A stretch of 64,000 nt of DNA, from positions 1 to 64,000 of the forward strand of contig WNNJ02000976.1 in assembly GCA_012934845.2 (NCBI GenBank), in the 5' to 3' direction. This DNA comes from Pomphorhynchus laevis. Its lineage: Eukaryota > Acanthocephala > Palaeacanthocephala > Echinorhynchida > Pomphorhynchidae. Within the stretch, counting starts at the first letter, position 1. Each line of letters starts with the position of its first letter. Both the position numbers and the translations under genes were made by a program. The notes beneath the pieces were generated by a model. It was not told the origin of the DNA. It ran no database searches and saw nothing but the letters and a program-made list of their open reading frames with translations. Below are positions 1-12,600 of the stretch, one piece after another.

Positions 1-320
1 ATATAATTATTATATAACATATTATATTTATATTATATAAATATAATATAACATATTATATATGTTATTATACATGTTATATATGTTATAACATATTATT
101 ATATAACATATTATAAATATTATTTAATATGTAATATATTCTTGGAGATATATGTTATATATATATCCAAGAATATGTAATATATTGGAGAATATGTAAT
201 ATATTCTTGTAGATAATACACACCAAGAATATATATTCTAGAATAAAAATATTCTATATATACACACCAAGAATAAAAATATATAAATAAATTCTTAGTG
301 CGTGTATATTCACGAATAAT
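1..320. repeat. AT-rich low-complexity repeat (kinesin intron 7)
   Basis: Almost pure A/T sequence made of short imperfect direct and inverted repeats (motifs such as atatgttata and gaatatgtaatatattc recur several times). It lies just downstream of the last kinesin exon in the window, so it belongs to the following intron. No coding signal was seen. Confidence 0.7.
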
Positions 321-440
321 TTATGGTAAATTGACACAATCACAACAACATCTATTCAAACAAATTATAAAGTCCATTAAGATCCTAACAAAAATCAAAG
401 CAGACATTATGTTCTTGAAATTAAAACAAATTTTAGTTAC

Positions 441-622
441 CTCTTGATGCAATTCAGCGGACGATCTGCTGGATTGGTGAATTCGTCTATTGAAAACCGC
501 CCTAGTTTGAATTTTACCAGCCCTACATGCATATCTTAAAGTATTCAATGTTTCGGAACGGCTATCGTCAGCTGAGCTTATACAAGCAATCATTAAAGTC
601 AGACTATTTCCACCGAGCGAAT
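441..622 (-). CDS. Kinesin exon 7 (motor end and neck linker)
   Basis: Two bases plus 60 codons. Encodes DSLGGNS (first codon split with exon 6), [10 protein letters not shown] and [15 protein letters not shown], the end of the motor core, then a basic/Ser-rich neck linker. Acceptor cttatag, donor gtaact at phase 0. An open frame that continues to 321 runs into the intron and is not coding past 441. Confidence 0.92.
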
Positions 623-3600
623 CTATAAGTATTTGTTAAAATTATCGTAAATTTTAATATCAAACGTAAGAATTTTAATAAAATTTAATTTTTATGATCA
701 TATTTTCAATAATCATATTTTCAATTGGGCCGCTTGGTGCTAGTCTATTAAGTATTCAGCTAGCACCTATTGCAAATTAGCCTCTTCGTGGAGCAGCCCA
801 GGCAACATATGTTCGGCATTTGTCAATCAACGGCTAAATAATTGGCCAGCTTGCGTCATTAGTAGGGATAGTTCTTTCATAGACTATCTCAGATCCCTCC
901 GATGACTGTAACGGTAGATTGGGCTATGGACGAAAAGACGGAAGAGTCACAGAAGCCTGTTTCTTTACAGTAGAGATGTTAGATCATCAATGGATATCGG
1001 GAACGGGATATAGCCAAACAAGCAAAATCAATCCGATTATTCCAAAGGCAGATTGGACAATGGACGAAAATGCGGAAGAGAGCCTCCGTGACTCTTCCGT
1101 CTTGAAAACCTGCTTCGTTATAGTAACGATGTTGAATCATCGAAGGATATCGGGAACAGGAGATAGCCGAACAAACAAACTAAGACAATGAAAATGACAA
1201 GCAACAAATTTACAAAATATAAATTAACCGCGAAGAACAATGTTCAACTCACCACTGACCGTAGTAGTTTTTATTGTCGGGTGCCGTGTGACCAGGCAGT
1301 TGTACGTATACAGCAGAATAGCTAGTTGCCAGGATTCTTGAATATAGGATACGCCCTATAGTTGGAAGATAGTTGCAAAAGGAACAATGCGGATTTCGTT
1401 CAGGTCGTGAAACTACGGGTCAGCTCTTTACTCTCTCAGCTATCCTTGAACGTCTTGAGTGTTCGTTCAACCAGCTACATGTGCTTTGTTAATTTGGAGA
1501 AGGTATTCGACCGAGTTTCGCGAGAGAAGTTGTGGGAGGTATTAATGGAGTACTACATTATCTTCAGGTAGCTATAGCTTATCTATATAAATAAAGTATG
1601 AGTTGTGTTCGCATTCTAGGTATAGAGTCTGAATCATTCTCCGTAGGCGTTGGGCTTCGTCCGGATTGTCATTTGTCTCCACTTTTATCCCTTGTTTACA
1701 TGGACAAAATTACGAGATGGACAAAATCAACTATAATTGGGCTACCATTACCTCCCATTGCAATACCTTTTATTTGTCTAAATATAGATGTCCCTACTTT
1801 TAAATAATTTTGATTTATCAAAATATTTAAGGATTCTATTAATTCAATTTTATCCATATATTTATATTTACTTGATGGTTTAATTTTTGTTAGATATGCG
1901 TTATAATTATTATAACATATATATGTATATCTTTTTCCGAATATAAGATTAATTAATTTTACTAACGCTTCTTTAATATCTACTAAATCTAGATTTGTAT
2001 AAAGCGTACTAAAATCGTATGTATTTATATTTTGAAAATTTATTCCTTTTGTCTGTTCTAAAAATTCTTTTGTAGAATTAATACTGAAATAGTGTTTTAT
2101 ACCAGTATTAATTTCGATTACCTTACAATATTTTTTAAAGTGTGCTTTAATTACTTTAAGTATTTTATTCATATAGACAGAAAGTGGTTTTAATGTACAT
2201 TTAAACGCACTACATATGAACCTAGGTTTTATTGGATTTTTATGTAATTTTGGATTCCAATATAATATAGGTATAGTTTTATTATCTAATTCAACCTTTA
2301 TACCCTTTTTATCCATTATAGAACAGTGACTTGTAATAATTGTTTCTAAACTCAACTCACTACGTTCATATGTTGGATTTACATTTAAATCATTAGAATT
2401 AACCTCTTTCATTAGTATATCATAATAAAGCTTTTTGCATATGAAGACAAAGTTATTACTAGCTTTATCAATAGTTGTTATTATATAGTTATCCTTTAAT
2501 TTAGTAAGTTCTTTATACATATCTTTATTAATTTGATTTTTTCTTTTATAATTGTTTGTTATTTTCATTTTATTTTTAATTTTATCAAATATATAATCTT
2601 TCCAAATGTTTATCTTAGATATATTCGAGCTTTCACTATTAATCAGCTTACTAAAGTAATCATTTAAGTTATTATATAACGAACTGTGAATTTTATTTTT
2701 GTCGTTGTTATTATTTAATCTATATTTATACCCTTTTGATATCAAGTTAAAATCGTACGTATATATATTATGAAAATTTGTTCCTTTTGTCTGTTCTAAA
2801 AATTCTTTTGTAGAATTAATACTGAAATAGTGTTTTATATCAGTATTAATTTCGATTACCTTGCAATATTTTTTAAAGTGTGCTTTAATTACTTTAAGTA
2901 TTTTATTCATATAGACAGAAAGTGGTTTTAATGTACATTTAAACGCACTACATATGAACCTAGGTTTTATTGGATTTTTATGTAATTTTGGATTCCAATA
3001 TAATATAGGTATAGTTTTATTATCTAATTCAACCTTTATACCCTTTTTATCCATTATAGAACAGTGACTTGTAATAATTGTTTCTAAACTCAACTCACTA
3101 CCTTCATAGAACAGTGACTGATAAAAGAACTGATAAACGATTCTTGTTGTTAAACTGATTTATAAACATATCGTTAAACCTCATTCGTTAGGTATTAGTT
3201 CTATAATATACTACTCAAGTAATGCATCAATTTAAAAGAATCGCAAAGCAAAATAATACATAATTATTAAAATACCGTAATGTTAATGAGTTTAGCATTG
3301 ACAAAAATAATTTAAATTGTTTAAAGGAATAAATTATTTATTCTGATTATTTTCTTTTACTCATTCTTTTTTCTGATAAAGCGTTCTAATTTCTAATTTT
3401 GGTGTTTACCAAATTTAGAACTTTTAATAAAATGAATTATTGTTTTCAAAAAATGTATCCGCTAATAAATTGTGTATATAAAATAAATAAAATCAAACTC
3501 ATTTCGTATGATTCGATGCAAAATACATTTGAGTGAATAGAAAAAAAACTGATTTGTTTTACTTTATTAAAAAAGTAAAAATATTTTACTTTTTACTTTA

Positions 3601-6600
3601 AATTACTGATTTAGATAAAAAATACCTTTGAGAATGCGAGTCAGCTTACTGTCACGATATCGTATAAACGCCTCACTTCCTTCTTCGATCTGTGATAGCT
3701 GCCTAATGACATTACCCAGGGCTAACAAACCAAAGTTAATCTTCACAGCTATAATATATTTAATCAATTATATTTAATTATTAGAATTATTAATTTAATA
3801 ATTATTATATTAAATACCAATCAATTAATATTTAATAAATTAATATAATTAATTGATTAAAAATTAATTTATTCAAAATCGCTGATAGAACTTAATATCT
3901 TATATGTAACAAAATTACGGTCAGAATGATTACAAGAAAGTTTCCATTAAATGTATAAATTGTAAAAACGAGTTTATTAATAGAAATTTACGTAGTTCAT
4001 AGAGCATTTTGATCATTTAATATCTGATCTAAAATACAAATGATAAAAAAACCATGTAATTAAATTACTAAGATACAATTGATCATTAATTTCCTTATGC
4101 ATTAATTTTCATCAATTAAGCATAAAATATTTGTTCGATTATTAAATTTATTAATTAAATCATCCATAATTTAATACTTAAATTAAGGATGTTCAGGTAG
4201 CTAGGATTATTCGAATAAAATTCAATTGTAATAAAATTATTTGAATTTTTATTTGAATTTTTATCAGATTTATTATTTTATTATTTCAAATAATTGTGAA
4301 ATACAATTACGCCATTCAACGGTCAGTGAAATTGTGAGAATGGCCCTACCCTCCGCAGAGATTCCATCCAGACTGAAACCTGTCGGTTTACGCCATTCGA
4401 CTTACGCCATTCAACGGTCAATGAAATTGTGAGAATGGCCCTTGCCATCGCAGGAATTCTATCAAGACTGGAACCTGTCGGTTTACGCCATTCGGCTTAC
4501 GCACTTCAACGGTCTATGAAATTGTGAGAATGGCCCTAGCCATCGCAGGAATTCTATCAAGACTGGAACCTGTCGGTTTACGCCATTCGGCTTACGCACT
4601 TCAACGGTCTATGAAATTGTGAGAATGGCCCTAGCCTTCGCAGGAATTCTATCAAGACTGGAACCTGTCGGTTTACGCCATTCGGCTTACGCACTTCAAC
4701 GGTCAATGAAATTGTGAGAATGGCCCTAGCCTTCGCAGAAATTCTATCAAGACTGGAACCTGTCGGTTTACGCCATTCGACTTACGCACTTCAACGGTGT
4801 ATGAAATTGTGAGAATGGCCCTAGCCTTCGCAGGGATTCCATCCAGACTGAAACCTGTCGGTTTACGCCATTCGACTTACGCCATTCAACGGTCTATGAA
4901 ATTGTGAGAATGGCCCTAGCCTCCGCAGGGATTCCATCCAGACTGAAACCTGTCGGTTTACGCCATTCAGCTTACGCACTTCAACGGTCTATGAAATTGT
5001 GAGAATGGCCCTAGCCTTCGCAGGAATTCTATCAAGACTGGAACCTGTCGGTTTACGCCATTCGGCTTACGCACTTCAACGGTCTATGAAATTGTGAGAA
5101 TGATCCTAGCCATCGCAGGAATTCTATCAAGACTGGAACCTGTCGGTTTACGCCATTCGGTTTACGCACTTCAACGGTTAATGAAATTGTGAGAATGGCC
5201 CTAGCCTTCGCAGAAATTCTATCAAGACTGGAACCTGTCGGTTTACGCCATTCGGCTTACGCACTTCAACGGTCAATGAAATTGTGAGAATGGCCCTTGC
5301 CATCGCAGGAATTCTATCAAGACTGGAACCTGTCGGTTTACGCCATTCGACTTACGCCATTCAACGGTCAATGAAATTGTGAGAAAGGCCCTAGCCTTCG
5401 CAGGAATTCTATCAAGACTAGAACCTGTCGGTTTACGCCATTCGGCTTACGCACTTCAACGGTCTATGAAATTGTGAGAATGGCCCTTGCCATCGCAGGA
5501 ATTCTATCAAGACTGGAACCTGTCGGTTTACGCCATTCGACTTACGCCATTCAACGGTCAATGAAATTGTGAGAATGGCCCTTGCCATCGCAGGAATTCC
5601 ATGTCGCCTCACAACATCTAACGGTAAATGAAATTGTGAATATGGCCCTAGCCTCAGCAGGAATTTCATCCAGTGGTATTCGGTTGAATTTCATTTTGTT
5701 GAGATATTTCCGGACCTCTTCGACTAACTTGTATTTTAGCTGGCTACATAATAGCTTCAGCTATCAGGTCGCATTACGACAGAAAGCATGCTGTCCAGAC
5801 AACTCCACACGGCGGGACTCATCAGTGGATGTCCCTGTATCATCGTTGTTTCGTCCCTCAGCATGCACTATATTGACAATACACATGGTGGGCCTCCATC
5901 TGATTGAAATGAGGCATTGAAATCGTCTTGTTGGTAGTCGGTTGAATTTCATTTTGTTGAGATATTTCCGGACCTCTTCGACTAACTTGTATTTTATCTG
6001 GTTACATAATAGCTTTAGCTATGAGTGGAACCTGTCGGTTTAAGCCATTCGGCTTACGCCATTCAATGGTCAATAAAATTATGAGAATGGTCCTAGCCTT
6101 CGCAGAAATTCAATGTTGGCTTACGCCATTCAACGGTAAAAAAATTGTGAGAATGGATCTAGTCTCCGCATGAATTTCATCCAGGCTGGAACCTGTTGGA
6201 TTACGCCATTCGGCTTACGCCATTCAACGGTCAATAAAATTGTAAGAATGGCCCTTGCCTCCACAGGAATTCCACATCGGCTTCCGCCATTCAACGGTCA
6301 ATGAAATTATGAGAACGGCTCAAGCCTCCGCCGGAATTACATCCAGACTGGAACCTGTCGGTTTGACTAGATACAACGGCAAGCGGCCAGACGAGGCTTC
6401 GTTACTGATGTGGGAGGCGGGGCAAGTGTTTGTTTGGACTTTACATGCCCAAACACTCTCGCAACCAATCTCGTAGCGCGCATTATATTCCGCAAGTTCC
6501 GTTGCTGATCATGCTGAACTTGTGAAGCGCACCAAATATAGTGGCTTAAATGATCGGAAGTACAAGCTTGTTCCGATCGCCATTGGAACTCTGGGAGCCG

Positions 6601-9600
6601 TTGGCACCAGCGCAGCGGCTTTTTTGCAGTTTCTTAGAAAAAATTAGTTCGGTCGACCGGAGATAAACGTGCGATGAGTTTCCTCATGTAGCGAATTAGC
6701 GCTACGGTGCAACGAGGAAACACGGTTTGTTTTGCTGAGTCGGCAGGAGAACCATCACCTATATTTATAATGAAATGTATTAACAATAGATTATAATTTT
6801 AATATAAAATAATATTTCGTTTGAAAAAATGTAAAATAATAAAGATTTTGTTAAATAAAGCTGTTAGATGATTTCAAAAAATTACAACATTTTGTCATTA
6901 GAAAACGGTGAGCCGGTAATAAAGATATATTTGATTTTAATTGAATAATTTTAATATAATAATATTAAATATTATATAATCCAACATAAATAGAATATAT
7001 TATAGAATACTTTAGAATATATTCATAGGCAACTTATCAGAAGAAAAACACTATCTTGTTATCGCGTATCGAAACAACTGCTGATTCGGTTACCTCCGTA
7101 ACCGAATCAGCAGAGTTTATTTATGCTTAAAAATATAATTTTATTTATATAATTTTATATAAATAAAATTTTAACAAATTTACAGGAAAATACTAAAAGT
7201 CATAAATATTTAGGAACGATCTACTATAATTAAAATCTACAAAATTATTATTTCGCTAGACATAATAAACAACAGACATTTTAAACAACATTAAAAATGG
7301 AAAAAAAATTACAAAAGTTTATTTATTGGCATCATAAAAATTTCACATATTTCGATAACTCTTCTTATATTCACCAAATCAAAAGTCATTTTTTGTCAGT
7401 TTTCTACAATGATATCGTTGAAGTCAAAATCATTGCTTACATGTGAAAAAGCGTAATATGAACAAGTGTAAGAATTGATTTTGACTTCATCAAAATTAGT
7501 TAATGATTTTAACGATTTTCTTCAGAAAATCGACAATAAACTTTCGTATTTTTTTATGTTATTTAAATTTAATTCGTTAAATCAGATTATCAATACGTGA
7601 CCGTATGGCGGGTGTAATTAAAATACAATTTGAACTTTTCAAATATTTTAAGATATATACATAAAATAACTTTTGATTTGGTCATTTGTAATAAAATGAC
7701 CCAATTGGACATTTCGAAGAGTACTAAATTAAAACAAATAATGAAATATGTCAATTTAATAGGTGTAATGTGCACCACAAAATTTTCGAGTCTAAGGCAC
7801 TCATTTTGTTAAATTCCAAATAGCTGCGATGACTTGCAATGTTTCATGATCAAATTTCATTGCAAAACAAATTGTAATAATTGTTTCATTGCAGACATTA
7901 GCATGCAAATCAACCGAAATTATTATACAATATGACCTAAGAATATCAATTGGAATATAATTTTTTAATTATAAATGTAATAAACCTTCTTTAAATCTGC
8001 ATCCTTGTGCGTTTGTACGAGACTGTCGTTCACTACCCGCAAGGTCAACAAGTTGAAATTTTGAAAGGAAATTCTTTTCAGATAAAAACAAAGTGTAAAT
8101 TGCATGAGAACGACTAGAGCTCCTATTCATAGATGTTTCTCCAACGCTGCGTCGATCTAATCCTGCGGTGAGAAAACGAACAGCGTCAGTAACTGATTCT
8201 ACCGTCGGTTGCGTAAGTCCAGCTACCTATAATTATTCAATAATTACAATATTAATAAGGTCTAAGATTGATTTATTTCATCACGGATTTTATTAAGAAT
8301 ATGTGAAATCCACATACTTTAAAGGTAATGACTGAAACATTAAGATAATTCGTCAGAAAAAAGTGTGCAAGTTGATGGAATTAACTAATGGTAGTGACAA
8401 ACTGGAAGATAATCATCATTTATTGAATTTAATATTTTAATATTTCGAATCCATTTAATAAACGTGTTTGTTGAAATCATATATAAACATTTTCGTAACA
8501 CCAAAATAATATAGTAAAGTTTTATTATCTAATTCAAGTTATTACTAGCTTAATCAAAAGTTGTTATTATATAGTTATGCTTTAATACATTTCATATCTT
8601 TTATTCGTTCATATCTTATTTTTTACAGTTATGAACAAATTCATATTCTATAAAGCTTAAAAATAAGTCAGCTATAATTGGGCTACTATTACCACCCATT
8701 GGAACACCTTTTACTTGTCTTATATAAATACTTTCAAAAAATTTTGATTTATCAAAATATTTAACTTAATTTTATCCATTTATTTATATTTACTTGATGG
8801 TTTAATTTTTGTAAGATGGGCGTTATAGTTATTATAGCATATATATGTATATCTTTTTCCGAATATAAGATTAATTAATTTTACTAACGTTTCTTTAATA
8901 TCTACCAAATCTAGATTTGTATAGAGTCCTAAAATCGTATGCATTTATATTTCCAAATATAAAATTTATTAATTTTTCTAATTCATTTTTAATATCGGCT
9001 AAATTTAGATTTATATAAAGGGTACTAAAATCGTAAAATCTATATTCTGAAAATTTATTACTTTTGTCTGTTCTAAAAATTCTTTTGTAGAATTAATACT
9101 GAAATAGTGTTTTATACCAGTAAAACACTATTTTTACTGGTATAAAAATAGTGTTTTATAGTGTTTTATAAATAAAGTTTTATTAATGAAGTTTATGGTC
9201 AGTTTATATTTTCTATTGTTATTATTTACATTTATTGTATGATTATAGTATTTTGTATTACAATAACTGTCTATTATACAACTTAGTATATCATAGTCGT
9301 TAATTAATTTTTGATTTATTGAACATATGATATCTTTAGAAAAACTTCTTATATTTACATAAAGATCTTTTAGCTTATTATCACTTAAAAGTTGTTTTAA
9401 TATTTCTAATCGTTCATTTATATACATATCTTTTTTAATATTTTTAACTCTATTTTCCTTATTCCTTTTATCACCGTGACTTCTTGGTTTGCGTTTAACC
9501 GGATTATTATAATATAGTTGTTTATTATGTACTATACTACTTCTGCCAATTCCTTGTACCACGTCATTCAATCCTAATGGGTACATGGAATTAAGCGTTT

Positions 9601-12600
9601 TAATCCAAAAATCTTCTTTTTCTAATAGTTTTTGAAAAAACTATTAGAAAAAGAAGATTTTTGGATTAGTTTTGGATTATTTTTGGAAGATTTTTGAGCA
9701 GCCTCGTCTGACGATGTAAAATGGGCACTTTCTCAACTCCAATTTTATTGCGTAAAGAGCAAACTGACGGTAAATTCGACAAAGACGAAAATTATTAAGT
9801 TTCGACGAGGTGGCCGCATTTCTGCTACTGATCGGACAGTACAGACAAAGAGATTCTAAATACTCCAGCAATGACGCAATCACAATGGTTAGAACCAAAA
9901 CAGAACAAGCGTCCGCTGATAATTCGTGCAAGTATACATGACTACCATGATAAATTCTGTAAATTCTAAGTAAATTGTCACCAGCGCACTGTATCATTTA
10001 TATGTAGTTACTGTCTACAAAGTTGTTTATCGCTTCTGCACGTCTTCAATTGTATATTTATTTCTAAATTTATTTATTTAATAAATTTATTTCCATTTAT
10101 TTTCGATGTATATAAGTTTTCGTTATTAATCAGCTTACCAAAGTAAGCATTTAAGTCATTATAGAACGAATTGTAAATTTTATTTTTATTGTTATTATTC
10201 TTAGCATTTATCCCGTTTGGCGGGATCCGCATGCCACGTTCGCTGGTGCCAAAATGCTCTATCCGCTGAGTATTCGGGCGTGAGTCCGACCATTTTTATA
10301 TCATTCAGTAGGGTATCCATCCATCTTTTATATGGTCTTTATCTTGGTCTCGTTCCGTCAACTTCGATTTGGAATGGTGCCTGCGCCAGTGTGTTCACGT
10401 CTGCCCTCAGTAAATGTCCAAAATATCTCAGCCTTAATTATCTAAGTTTGTCTGCTATGGGTGCTACGCCAAATCGCTTGCAGATGTCTTCGTAACGAAT
10501 ATGGTCTTGGCGAGTTTTTCCCGCGATTCACCTTCGCATTTTCGTTTACATAAATTCAAGCTTAGGTTCTGCTTCTGCTGTCATTGCCCAGCGCTCAGCA
10601 CGGTACATTGCTACAGGCCGTATCACGCTACTGTAGAACTTCGATTTGAGTCTGTCTGGCATGCGTTTGTGCACAAGACTCCAGTGGCTGCTTTCCATTT
10701 TGTCCAGCTCGCTTTGATACGAGTGGTGATGTCTTTTGCCACTCCTCATGTGATGTTGATGACTGATCCCAGATATTTGAACGCATTTGTCTTTTTCAGG
10801 GGTCCGCCATTAACTGATATGCTTACATCTTCATTCTGGTTCGTCGTCATATACTCTGTTTTGGCTGTGTTCAGTTTCAACCCAAACTGTGCTGGGCAAT
10901 CGTGCCATTGCTGCACTTGCTGCTCGAGGTCATGTTTGTTCTTAGATACCAGCATAACATCGTCGGCATACAGGATGGTCCATGGTAATTGTATTTGCAG
11001 GTCTTTCGCGATCAAGTCCATAACTATGACGAATAGTAATGGGAGAGTGCAGATCCTTAGTGCACATCGACTGAGACAGGGAATTCTCGGGATTTCCCCG
11101 CTGCTGTTAGCACACTGCTCGTAGTTCATTTGTAAAGCATTTTCACCCATTCGATAAATTCCTCCATTACTTTTCTGCATCTCATGGCGTACCATAAGAG
11201 CTCATGAGGGACTCTGTTTAACGCCTTCTTAATGTCCAGAAAAGCTACAAAGAGGGCTGCTTCTTCTCTATGTGCTTTTCAATGAGTAGTCTGGCTAAGT
11301 GTATTGCATCGATAGCTCCACTGTTGCGCACAAAACCTGTCACGTCTTGTGGGTGTATTAGGAATTTTCCTAGTTCATCATTGATAACATGGAACTTCTC
11401 GATGTCTACTGGCTTCTTCCGTCTTGCACAGGCTAGCCGGTAAACGTCTTTTTATCCTTCTCAAGTATCGAGCTTTAGGTAGAGATTATCTAGGTAGTTG
11501 CTTTTAGCAATAGCCGCTTGTTTCCTTGCTTTCTTTTTCGCTAGGAGGTACTCATCCTTGTTCTACTGTGTTTGTGCTATCCGGAGAGCCTTCTATGAAT
11601 TTTTTTGCCTTCACCGCGTCTTTAACCTCTTTTATCCAGAACCCAGATTCTTTGTCGATGTATCATTAACATGGTTTTGGTGGATCCGAGTATCTGCTTT
11701 GCAGCTGGGTGGATCGTGCAGCGCAACGCGGTCTAGGTCTCCTAAACTCCATGTACGCTATACAGTCTTATGCGGGTCAGCTTTAACTTTATTCAAAATT
11801 GTTTTCAATTAATTCTAGATTATGAGTAAATATATGTTAATTTATTTTATCAAAATTAAGACATTTGCAATAGCATTCAATTTCTATGATGTTTCTAATA
11901 TTATCGTTACAAATTGATTTTAATTCTTTATTATAATTTCAAATATTTTGTCCTAATGGTGGTAGGAGTTTATACCTTATTTTAGGAATATATTTACTTA
12001 AATCTGACCCTATTATTTCTTTACTTTTAGAATTATTTAAAGTCCGGCTATATTTATGTTATCTATACATTTATTAATGAAGTTTATGGTTAATGTATAT
12101 TTTCTATTGTTATTATTAACATTTATTGTACGATTATAGTATTTTATATTACAATAACTGTCTATTATACAACTCGACCTATCATATTCGTTAATTAATT
12201 TCTGATTTATTGAACATAAGATATCTTTAGAAACAATTCTTATATTTACGTAAAGATCTTTGAGCTTATTATCACTTAAAAGTTGTTTTAATAATTCTAA
12301 TTGTTCATTTATATACATATCTTTTTTAATATTTTAACTCAATTTTTCTTATTCCTTTTATCGCCATGACTTGACTTGCAACTATCAACGTAGAATATTA
12401 ACTTGATATTAACATTTATTTTCCGATTAATATTTTGTCTATTAACATAATATTATTTAAAAGTCTACCAATATTTATGGTATCTATACATTTATTAATG
12501 TATAGACATCTTACTTCACACTGGAAATCCGTAATCGTTCGTCCCCTCCTTAAGAAACAATCGCTCGACCCCTCCCTTCCTTCATGTTATCGTCCCATTT

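Noticed and set aside
1-320. Telomeric or centromeric repeat
   Set aside because: The AT-rich repeats are irregular and lie inside a gene; no telomere-type unit is present.
321-593. Separate small gene at the left edge
   Set aside because: It is kinesin exon 7 read on into the following intron.
4310-5640. CRISPR-like array
   Set aside because: The repeat is continuous 95-bp satellite without unique spacers, in a eukaryotic intron, and the unit matches a LINE coding segment.
4241-5669. Short open frames inside the satellite as genes
   Set aside because: The period is not divisible by three, so the frames are by-products of the array.
7590-7812. Overlapping 60-codon open frames on both strands
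   Set aside because: AT-rich intron sequence without family features; overlapping frames of this length are expected by chance.
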